Source: Planctomycetota bacterium (GTDB lineage Bacteria; Planctomycetota; Planctomycetia; Planctomycetales; Planctomycetaceae). Taken from it: a DNA stretch of 5,194 nt. The notes below the pieces were generated by a model. It searched no databases, was not told the origin of the DNA, and was given only the letters and a program-made list of their open reading frames with translations. This document shows positions 1 through 5,165 of the stretch, piece after piece; positions within the stretch are counted from its first letter, which is position 1, and each line of letters starts with the position of its first letter. The stretch covers positions 1-5,194 of the forward strand of contig JAQBZS010000618.1 of assembly GCA_027622115.1 (NCBI GenBank), in the 5' to 3' direction. A program made the position numbers and the translations under genes.

Positions 1-450
1 CGACGGCCGAGAAGGCAGCCCGCCGTTATCGACGTTGCGATCATCGTAGCCGGTCATTAGCCAGTGAGTTCCGCCGCCGTGTCCGCTGTTTGTGTGAGCG
101 AACGAGCGAACGAACGCCATTTTGTCCGCCATTTGGGCGATCTTCGGAAACGTCCCGCCGATGGTAACGCCGGGCAGGGATGTGGCCGCTTCACCGGTCA
201 CGCTGCGGTATTCTTTGGGGGCGGTCATCTTGGGATCGAATGTTTCGACGTGCGTCGGACCACCGCCGAGCCACAGCCAAATCACCGATGTGTCGGGAAG
301 CGATACGCCCTTTCCCGCCGCTTGGGCTCGTGATCTGAGCAAATTCGGCAGCGTCAAAGCTCCGGTACCGAGTGCACCAACCTTGAGAAAGTCGCGTCGA
401 GTATTCCCATCGCAATCTCGATAGCGTCGGCCCGCTTCCAATGTGAGCAT
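1..450 (-). CDS. DUF1501 family Tat-exported protein (N-terminal part, runs off window)
   Basis: The first 150 residues of a DUF1501 protein are present; the family is usually 400-480 residues, so about two thirds lies beyond the left edge. Residues 18-23 are RRDFLK, a twin-arginine export motif, followed by a hydrophobic stretch (about 24-38) and a likely AQA cleavage site at 42-44, so the protein should be exported folded. The mature part opens with a strand ending LGGGPTHVETFDPK (61-74), the typical DUF1501 start, and has a later NSGHGGGTHWLMTGY segment (121-135). DUF1501 has an alkaline-phosphatase/sulfatase-like fold and is abundant in planctomycetes, often beside DUF1549/DUF1553 cytochrome genes; its substrate is unknown. 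The ATG at 450 is chosen because an AGGAG lies 6 bases upstream and the Tat motif follows at the expected distance. It is transcribed divergently from the gene at 789. Confidence 0.9.
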   Translation of the reverse strand, partial: MLTLEAGRRYRDCDGNTRRDFLKVGALGTGALTLPNLLRSRAQAAGKGVSLPDTSVIWLWLGGGPTHVETFDPKMTAPKEYRSVTGEAATSLPGVTIGGTFPKIAQMADKMAFVRSFAHTNSGHGGGTHWLMTGYDDRNVDNGGLPSRPS

Positions 451-456
451 CGTTTT

Positions 457-461
457 CTCCT
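457..461 (-). promoter_or_regulatory. Ribosome binding site of the DUF1501 gene
   Basis: On the minus strand AGGAG lies 6 bases before the ATG at 450. It fixes that start against longer readings. Confidence 0.7.
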
Positions 462-501
462 GCTGAGTTGGTACACGTGAATCGGAAAAAATCGCCCAGA
501 A

Positions 502-521
502 CCCCGCCATTGTGCGCGGGG
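502..521 (-). other. Hairpin in the leader of the DUF1501 gene
   Basis: CCCCGC (502-507) pairs perfectly with GCGGGG (516-521) around an 8-base loop. Read on the minus strand, a six-T run (485-490) follows after a spacer of about 11 bases, too far for a classical intrinsic terminator. It could be a leader structure or a terminator/attenuator remnant. Confidence 0.3.
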
Positions 522-788
522 CAACACATCAATACTGATTGATGGGTCGAGAGTCTAGGGAAAGAGGTGTGGAATTCAATGCCAAATCGAGGAAGTTTTC
601 ACCGGAGTCTTTCGGGCACGCGGCGTCTTTCGCGCGGGCTGACTCGTCTTGTTGGTGATTCGGGGCTGGCCTAGACTCCGCAGTAGGAAATGTTGATCGC
701 CGGATGCGGTCACAAAACGATGTTTCGCCGAAGTTCTCACGGAAGAAGACGCTGCGGCACGCCTTGCTGTCGCGGCTCATGATGTCGC

Positions 789-1970
789 ATGAAGCTGGCC
801 CGATTGCTCTCAATTCGATACGTGCTTTTCGCCGTGCTGGCGATCGCATTGCTGCTCAGCGCCGTGGAAGTCGGTCTGCAACTGTCGGATTCGGCGATGT
901 CAACATCCGGTTCACAAAGTTCCCAGCAGTCGCTGACGTCACCGTCTTGGACCACGCACCACAGCCTGCAACCCTCCCGCCAAATCGAAACTCGCAATCC
1001 AGACACCACGGAGCCGGTGTTGGTGCAAACCAACAGCTTTGGTTTACGCGGGCCGGAATTGGCGGTTCCCAAACCGGCCAACGTCTATCGCGTGGTACTG
1101 CTCGGCGACGAGACCATCTTCGGTCCAGGGGTTCCCGAGCAGTCGACGATCGCCGCCCTGTTGCCTCGATATCTGCGACCGCAAGCCGGCAAGAAACTTG
1201 AAGTCATCAACGCGGGCACTCCGGGTTTTTGCCCGCTGCTGTCCTATCTTCAAACAAAGCACACGTTACTGGCCTTTGAACCGGACTTGATCGTGGTCCA
1301 CTTCGACATGTCCGACGTGGCCGATGATTACCATTACCGACGGCATACGAGGCTCACTCAAACTTCGGACCCCACGCTGTGCTCGCACCCGGATCTGCTC
1401 GGCGGCAATTCGACAGCCAAGCATCCGTGGGAGCGTTTGCAATTGGTTCAATGGACTCGCAAGAAAATGATGGGCCGTTGGACGTCTCAGCGACCGGAAT
1501 CCGGCAAAGACATCGACGCGCCGGAAGGCCGTTACGCGTGGCTCGAAGACAACCCTCCCGATTGGTCGGTGTACGTGGCCCAAGCGTTCTCGCCGCTCGA
1601 ACACTTCAAGACATTGGTGGACGGCACGCGCACGGATCTCGTGGTCTGCACGAGCCCAAGTCCCTGGCAAGTCTCGACCACGGCATCCGACGCACCGGGA
1701 ATTCGCGAGCAATACGGGATTCCCGCCGGAACGCGATTCAGCAGCCGGCGTCCGTTTGAAGTCCTGGGCGAATTCACCACGAAACACCGGATTCTGTTTT
1801 GCGATTTGTCCGCTGCCTTTCAACGAGACCAAAACCCCGACCGATTGTTCTTTCGCAACGCCCCGCACCTGACGTCCGCCGGCCATGAATTATGTGCCCG
1901 AGAACTCGCGCGGTTCCTGGGTCCGCTTGTCAGTTCGCCGCCACAAGGGCCAATGCGTCGCGGAGCATAA
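789..1970 (+). CDS. Membrane-anchored SGNH-hydrolase-like protein, nucleophile Ser replaced by Glu
   Basis: The 393-residue protein has one N-terminal membrane segment (about 10-31) and then an extracytoplasmic domain of the SGNH/GDSL hydrolase type. Recognisable blocks are NSFGLRGPE (82-90), the block I strand VVLLGDETIFG (102-112), block II INAGTPGF (140-147), a block III-like HFDMSDVADDY (171-181), and block V NAPHLTSAGHEL (357-368). Active members have GDS in block I and DxxH in block V. Here residue 108 is Glu instead of the nucleophile Ser, and the block V Asp is Asn357, while His360 is kept. The protein may therefore be a non-catalytic relative or use another chemistry; a carbohydrate or cell-envelope role is only a guess. 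The ATG at 789 is the first start after an in-frame stop at 780-782. No Shine-Dalgarno sequence is evident. Confidence 0.8.
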   Translation: MKLARLLSIRYVLFAVLAIALLLSAVEVGLQLSDSAMSTSGSQSSQQSLTSPSWTTHHSLQPSRQIETRNPDTTEPVLVQTNSFGLRGPELAVPKPANVYRVVLLGDETIFGPGVPEQSTIAALLPRYLRPQAGKKLEVINAGTPGFCPLLSYLQTKHTLLAFEPDLIVVHFDMSDVADDYHYRRHTRLTQTSDPTLCSHPDLLGGNSTAKHPWERLQLVQWTRKKMMGRWTSQRPESGKDIDAPEGRYAWLEDNPPDWSVYVAQAFSPLEHFKTLVDGTRTDLVVCTSPSPWQVSTTASDAPGIREQYGIPAGTRFSSRRPFEVLGEFTTKHRILFCDLSAAFQRDQNPDRLFFRNAPHLTSAGHELCARELARFLGPLVSSPPQGPMRRGA

Positions 1971-2106
1971 GCTAGCCAATCCAACCGTAATCACTCTCAA
2001 TGCCGCTCGAATACCGGATCAGCACCGCTTTGCACGCGCGGCAGCAATACGCAACCAGCTTGAACAGGACGCGAGGCGGCATCCACTCCTCTGAGCCGAG
2101 CAATCG

Positions 2107-3162
2107 ATGAATCTCGAATCGCACATAACCGGCTGCATTCTTGGAACTGCAATCGGAGATGCGTTGGGCTTGGCGTACGAATGTGTTTCGCGGCGTCGAC
2201 TGACACGCTTGCTCGGCCCGGCGACTCGGTATCGCTTTCTGTTTGGGCGAGGGATGGTCTCGGACGACACCGAACACACCTGCCTTGTTGCTCAGTCGTT
2301 GATTGCAGGTGGTGATGATGTCGAGGAATTCTCGCGTCAGTTTGCTCGTCGGCTGCGTTGGTGGTTCCTGCGGCTTCCGGCTGGTGTCGGTTGGGCAACT
2401 GCGAGAGCGTCCATCAAGCTGTGGTTCGGCGCGCGGTCCCGCACGAGCGGGGTGTTTTCAGCCGGAAACGGACCGGCCATGCGGGCTGCGATTTTCGGTG
2501 CGGTTTTCGATCACGTGGACGAAATGTTGCCTTTCGTCCGAGCGTCTACGCGAATCACGCACACCGATCCGAAAGCGGAGTACGGGGCCATTGCCGTTGC
2601 ACTCGCCGCACACTTGGCGAAGACGGAACCGTCAATCAACCCGACCGATTTTGTTGGTCGAGTCGACGAAATCATCGGCGCGGAAGGTCGGGAGTTCACG
2701 GAACTGTTGCATCGCGTCGCGGCGAGCATTCAAGCCGGGCGCACAACATCAGAGTTCGCTGTTGGACTTGGGCTGGAAGCAGGGGTCTCGGGTTACACCT
2801 ATCACACCGTCCCGGTCGCAATTCATGCGTGGCTGGCACATCGAGTTGATTATCGATCGGCAGTGATGGAAGTCATTGAGTGTGGCGGTGATGCCGATAC
2901 AACGGCCGCGATTGTTGGCGGAATTATTGGTGCGGGCGCGGGGGAGTCCGTGATCCCAGCCGAGTGGGTCGCAATGTTGATTGCATGGCCGATGTCGACG
3001 AATTGGATGAGGAAACTGGCGACACAGCTTGCTGAATCCATCGCGAATACAGAATACCGACGCCCGGTCGGTCTGAATCCGTTGTTGGTGCTGTTGCGGA
3101 ACAGCGTGTTCCTGGTCGTGGTGTTGCTGCACGGATTTCGGCGACTGCTGCCACCGTACTGA
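2107..3162 (+). CDS. ADP-ribosylglycohydrolase family protein (DraG/ARH type)
   Basis: The 351-residue protein has the full motif series of ADP-ribosylglycohydrolases, all-helical enzymes with two Mg ions that remove ADP-ribose from proteins or small molecules. It opens with GCILGTAIGDALGLAYE (9-25). SDDTEHT at 52-58 supplies the first metal ligands. GNGPAMRAAIFG (120-131) and THTDPKAEYGAIAVALA (151-167) follow. GGDADTTAAIVGGIIGA (260-276) supplies Asp262, Asp264 and Thr265, the second metal cluster, and IPAEW (283-287) closes the domain. All expected metal ligands are present, so it should be active; the target is unknown. The tail is unusual: residues 325-343 are strongly hydrophobic and are followed by basic HGFRRLLPPY, suggesting membrane attachment. 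The ATG at 2107 is the first start after an in-frame stop at 2092-2094. The gene ends in TGA, which shows that UGA is a normal stop here. Confidence 0.93.
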   Translation: MNLESHITGCILGTAIGDALGLAYECVSRRRLTRLLGPATRYRFLFGRGMVSDDTEHTCLVAQSLIAGGDDVEEFSRQFARRLRWWFLRLPAGVGWATARASIKLWFGARSRTSGVFSAGNGPAMRAAIFGAVFDHVDEMLPFVRASTRITHTDPKAEYGAIAVALAAHLAKTEPSINPTDFVGRVDEIIGAEGREFTELLHRVAASIQAGRTTSEFAVGLGLEAGVSGYTYHTVPVAIHAWLAHRVDYRSAVMEVIECGGDADTTAAIVGGIIGAGAGESVIPAEWVAMLIAWPMSTNWMRKLATQLAESIANTEYRRPVGLNPLLVLLRNSVFLVVVLLHGFRRLLPPY

Positions 3163-3247
3163 ACCATCATGATCGCTCAGTGAATTGGAGTTCGACCGGT
3201 ATTCGCGCCTTGGCATCCTGGGCCGAAACCTGCACACGCTCGTCCGT

Positions 3248-3270
3248 GTGGTGATCGCAAGGATCGCCAC
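3248..3270 (+). terminator. Terminator-like hairpin after the ADP-ribosylglycohydrolase gene
   Basis: GTGGTGATC (3248-3256) pairs with GATCGCCAC (3262-3270), nine base pairs including one G-U, around the loop GCAAG. It lies 86 bases past the stop of the upstream gene. The following sequence has only a short, interrupted T tract, so it is not a perfect intrinsic terminator. It sits where a transcript boundary before the next operon is expected. Confidence 0.4.
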
Positions 3271-3363
3271 GGCTTGTCGTTTCGCTGCGAGCAGTCGCAT
3301 AATGGCGGACACCAACGACCTGAATTCACGATCGATTCGACATCCTGTCATCATCGGACACGC

Positions 3364-4045
3364 ATGACTTCAGCCACGCAACTTATCGAGCTGCTCGATC
3401 TGTCCCGTCAACCGGGGGCGATTACGTTTTCCGAGACTGCTCCGGAAGGGGTGCCGCATGTCGCGAGCGTGGCGCCGTCCGGTTGTACGTATTGGAAGCA
3501 CGCTGCGGAAGGTGCGTCGTTTTATACCGAGGCCGCGGATCACTACGGCTGTCCGATCGGAGCACACACGCACGGTGTCGACATGCCCGAAGAACAAGCG
3601 GAACAATTGCAGGGCGTGATCGGGACGATGGTTGAATTGCCTTTCGATGGATGAAGTGCCCGCGATTCCGCGCCGAGAAACGGCGTTCGGCGTGGCGAGC
3701 TATTCACCGTTGGCCGAAACGACGACGGAACCGGATGTCGTGCTGGTCAGCGGCAATGCTCGCAAGATGATGCTGCTGGCGGAAGCGGCACACTCGGCGG
3801 GTGTCGCCTGTGAAGCGAACATGGTTGGACGCCCGACGTGTGCGGCGATTCCGGCCGTGATGAATTCCGGAACCAGCGCCGCAAACTTGGGCTGCATCGG
3901 CAATCGCGTCTACACGGAACTCGGAGACGACGAGTTGTACTTCGTGTTCGCCGGCAGCCAACTCGACAAGATCACCGACAAACTCGCATCGATCGTGCAT
4001 GCGAATTTGCAGCTTGAACAGTATCACCAAGCAAAACTCAATTAG
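3364..4045 (+). pseudogene. DUF169 family protein, reading frame split by a +1 shift near 3640-3654
   Basis: Two overlapping frames together encode one DUF169 (COG2043) protein of about 227 residues. The first runs from ATG 3364 to TGA 3652-3654 (96 residues) with the hallmark SGCTYWKHAAEG (39-50) and ADHYGCPIGAHTHG (58-71). The second, readable from ATG 3647 to TAG 4043-4045 (132 residues), carries VPAIPRRETAFGVASYSPLA, then GRPTCAAIPAVMNSG, GCIGNRVYTELGDDE and a C-terminal helix. Conserved cysteines are Cys41 and Cys63 in the first part and Cys55, Cys65 and Cys83 in the second. Removing one base, or adding two, around 3640-3654 restores one frame. The cause may be a sequencing error, a real mutation, or translational coupling through the overlap ATGGATGA. 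The family's function is unestablished; the conserved Cys residues suggest metal or cofactor binding. ATG 3364 fits the usual family N-terminus better than the in-frame ATG at 3274. It is the first gene of the likely operon with the Mer-like pair, whose next start lies 22 bases downstream. Confidence 0.8.
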
Positions 4046-4055
4046 CGTTTTAGCC

Positions 4056-4060
4056 AAGGA
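4056..4060 (+). promoter_or_regulatory. Ribosome binding site of the MerP-like gene
   Basis: AAGGA lies 7 bases before the ATG at 4068. It shows that translation starts at the signal peptide, upstream of the tandem UGA, rather than inside the later open frame. Confidence 0.7.
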
Positions 4061-4067
4061 ATCGAAC

Positions 4068-4670
4068 ATGAAACTCAGAACGATGGCCCTGATGTTTGGT
4101 TTGACGACGCTTGCCGTTTCTGCGGCGGACGCCCAAGTCGTGAGCGGAGTCATGACGGTCACGGGCGCGGAAATGCACTGATGAGGAGGCGTGGCGAGAG
4201 ACGCCACGGCACGTCTGTATGACGTGGAGGACTCCTCGGTTGTGTACAAGAAGCCCGGCAAACGCGGGCGGTACGATCACGGCACAATTGCCTTCAACGC
4301 TCGCAAGGGAAAATTGGTCGACTTGGACAAGCTGCACGAAAGCGTGTGGGCGACTCGGTTGTCCGGAGGCACGAGCAGTGGTTTGGTCAAACTTGACGTG
4401 CGCGTGCTGGGCAACGTCGTGATTGAGGACGGTCAGGCGGTGATGAAAGTTGCTGGGTCGAAGTCGGAGTTCGTGCTCGCCGACGATCCGTCCGTGAAAG
4501 TCGCGTTGGGGCAGAAGACGGTTCTGCAACAGATTCGTGATTCGATCGCGACCGGAAAACCGGTGGTCAACGTGACTGGGCAGGTTCAAGGTTGGAATGG
4601 GCACTGGCCGAAATTCTTGGCCCAACGCGCGCCGAGTCCGCATCGATTGCTGGTAACAAGTTTTGAATAG
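4068..4670 (+). CDS. Secreted MerP/HMA-like protein with in-frame tandem UGA (candidate Sec38-Sec39 selenoprotein)
   Basis: Read through two consecutive UGA codons at 4179-4184, this is a 200-residue exported protein ending in TAG. Residues 1-22 are a clear signal peptide (basic MKLR, hydrophobic core, cleavage after ADA). The first mature strand, VMTVTGAEMH (28-37), leads straight into UGA-UGA and then GGV, where MerP and other heavy-metal-associated (HMA) domains place their metal-binding Cys motif. A strand GTIAFNARKG (72-81) and a helix LDKLHESV (86-93) match the later HMA layout. A C-terminal part (about 119-200) with VNVTGQVQGW (167-176) has no assignment. No cysteine is encoded anywhere, so the UGA residues are the only plausible thiol/selenol ligands. 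If decoded as selenocysteine it would bind soft metals such as Hg(II) outside the cytoplasmic membrane and pass them to the MerT-like protein encoded 16 bases downstream. Stopping at UGA would leave a mature peptide of only 15 residues, which is implausible. Alternatives are a nonsense-mutated pseudogene or Cys insertion by an unusual tRNA. HMA kinship is moderately sure. Confidence 0.7.
4190..4208 (+). promoter_or_regulatory. Candidate bacterial SECIS hairpin of the MerP-like gene
   Basis: CGTGGCG (4190-4196) pairs perfectly with CGCCACG (4202-4208), closing a 5-base loop AGAGA. The loop has G at its second position, as bacterial SECIS elements usually do. The loop begins 18 bases after the first base of the first UGA and 15 after that of the second. 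This is at the short end of the usual spacing, so the fit is better for the first UGA. It lies inside the coding frame, as expected in bacteria, and would bind SelB. Confidence 0.5.
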
Positions 4671-4673
4671 TTC

Positions 4674-4679
4674 GAGGAG
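4674..4679 (+). promoter_or_regulatory. Ribosome binding site of the MerT-like gene
   Basis: GAGGAG lies 7 bases before the ATG at 4687 in the 16-base gap after the MerP-like gene. This is the best Shine-Dalgarno site in the window, and it commits ribosomes to the start upstream of the in-frame UGA. Confidence 0.8.
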
Positions 4680-4686
4680 TGCGTCG

Positions 4687-4995
4687 ATGGAATCACAGAA
4701 GGGCAAGGTCTCAAGTTCGTTGGCGGCGGTGTTGGGAATTGCCGCGGCGGTGCCGAACTGAACGGCCGCCATCGGATTGAGCCTGCTCGGGTTAGCAGGT
4801 GGGACAGCAGCAACGGTCGCCGGATGGATGGCTCCGGTGTTGATCGGTGTGTCCGCATTGTTACTCGGACGAGCCCACTATGTGATGCATGTCTTGCGAC
4901 GACGCACGTGTTCCAGCGCCATCGTGACTTGGATTGTGACCGTGTTGGTATTGGGGTTTTGGATCTGGAAGTTCGCCGGTTTGGGGGCAACGTAG
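4687..4995 (+). CDS. MerT-like three-helix membrane protein with in-frame UGA (candidate Sec25 selenoprotein)
   Basis: Read through the UGA at 4759-4761, this is a 102-residue inner-membrane protein ending in TAG. It has three hydrophobic segments, about 11-37, 40-62 and 77-96. A basic loop HVLRRRTC (68-75) separates the second and third. MerT, the mercuric ion transporter, is of similar size (about 116 residues). It also has three helices, with a Cys pair near residues 24-25 in helix 1 and Cys in the loop after helix 2, near 76. Here the UGA is residue 25, preceded by Pro-Asn and followed by TAAIGLSLLGLAGG, and the loop has Cys75, so both metal-relay positions coincide. The GWMAPVLIGVSALLLG segment (46-61) matches the second MerT helix in style. 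If UGA is read as selenocysteine, the protein would take soft metal from the upstream secreted partner into the cytoplasm. Stopping at UGA would leave a functionless 24-residue peptide. A pseudogene remains possible. The substrate is inferred from similarity and not proven. Confidence 0.72.
4781..4800 (+). promoter_or_regulatory. Candidate bacterial SECIS hairpin of the MerT-like gene
   Basis: CCTGCT (4782-4787) pairs perfectly with AGCAGG (4794-4799), extended by a G-U pair (4781 with 4800), around a 6-base loop CGGGTT. The second loop base is G, and a GGU follows within the loop. The loop begins 29 bases after the first base of the UGA at 4759, within the usual bacterial range of about 16-37. 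This fits the bacterial SECIS description well. Confidence 0.6.
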
Positions 4996-5011
4996 GTTTT
5001 GGACTGAGAAC

Positions 5012-5035
5012 GCAAATTCGGCTTGAGCCGGATGC
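5012..5035 (+). terminator. Hairpin just after the MerT-like gene
   Basis: ATTCGGC (5016-5022) pairs with GCCGGAT (5027-5033), seven pairs with one G-U, around a TTGA loop. GC on either side adds two pairs across an AA bulge. It starts about 20 bases after the stop. There is no U tract, so it may be a 3'-end stabiliser or part of a terminator cluster. Confidence 0.35.
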
Positions 5036-5043
5036 GCATTCGA

Positions 5044-5063
5044 CCGGGGCCGCACGGCCCCGG
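5044..5063 (+). terminator. GC-rich perfect hairpin downstream of the operon
   Basis: CCGGGGCC (5044-5051) and GGCCCCGG (5056-5063) form a perfect 8-bp stem with loop GCAC. It is the strongest single hairpin after the operon and a likely transcript 3' end or an intergenic palindromic repeat. There is no T tract on either side. Confidence 0.45.
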
Positions 5064-5149
5064 CAGAGGCTGTGCCGGGCCTTGGGCCCTGAATGGGATT
5101 CTGCTACCGAATCCGGTCATGCCCGGAGGGCCGACACAGCCTCTGCCGG
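5060..5149. repeat. Long inverted repeat, 15-bp arms around a structured 60-base spacer
   Basis: The 15-base arm at 5060-5074 (CCGGCAGAGGCTGTG) is exactly complementary to 5135-5149. Inside, CCGGGC (5075-5080) pairs with GCCCGG (5121-5126) across an 8-base bulge, and GGATTC (5096-5101) pairs with GAATCC (5109-5114) around a 7-base loop. The whole can fold into one long branched rod. It shares bases with the hairpins on both sides, so the foldings compete. It resembles a REP- or MITE-like intergenic element or a structured RNA; no protein-coding character is seen. Confidence 0.65.
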
Positions 5150-5165
5150 TGGCGTGAGCCACCGG
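5146..5165. repeat. Perfect palindromic hairpin, REP-like
   Basis: CCGGTGGC (5146-5153) and GCCACCGG (5158-5165) form a perfect 8-bp stem with loop GTGA. Its arms begin inside the right arm of the larger inverted repeat. Palindromes of this GGTGGC...GCCACC type are, as far as I recall, common between planctomycete genes, so it may be a dispersed repeat that can terminate transcripts. Nothing is recognisable in the last 29 bases of the window. Confidence 0.5.

Larger units (their letters stand above)
451..788. other. Non-coding spacer between divergent genes
   Basis: This 338-base stretch separates the minus-strand DUF1501 gene from the plus-strand SGNH-like gene. It should hold both promoters, but I see no convincing -35/-10 pair on either strand. 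Reading frames across it have no recognisable protein character. The only clear structures are the ribosome binding site at 457-461 and the hairpin at 502-521. Confidence 0.6.

Noticed and set aside
97..118. Short tandem repeat-like GAGCGAAC units
   Set aside because: They lie inside the DUF1501 coding sequence and encode the ordinary FVRSF segment; two and a half units are within chance for that codon choice.
1885..2094. Small plus-strand open frame overlapping the end of the SGNH-like gene
   Set aside because: More than a third of it is an out-of-frame shadow of the upstream gene; it has no ribosome binding site or family resemblance.
3652..3654. Selenocysteine at the UGA inside the DUF169 gene
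   Set aside because: Continuing in the same frame past this UGA does not give DUF169-like protein; the conserved sequence resumes in the next frame, so this is a frame change and not a recoded stop.
4191..4670. Independent cytoplasmic gene starting at GTG 4191
   Set aside because: AGGAGG at 4184-4189 is only one base before the GTG, too close for initiation. This start would also drop the signal peptide and the first HMA strand, which lie in the same frame upstream with a proper ribosome binding site.
4050..4772. Long open frame on the minus strand opposite the Mer-like genes
   Set aside because: Its translation has no recognisable domain and it has no good ribosome binding site. The plus strand has the signal peptide, membrane helices and ribosome binding sites.
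4068..4995. UGA as a generally reassigned sense codon (Trp or Gly code)
   Set aside because: The ADP-ribosylglycohydrolase gene in the same window ends in TGA right after a complete domain, and TGG is used for Trp throughout. Only the two Mer-like genes contain in-frame UGA.
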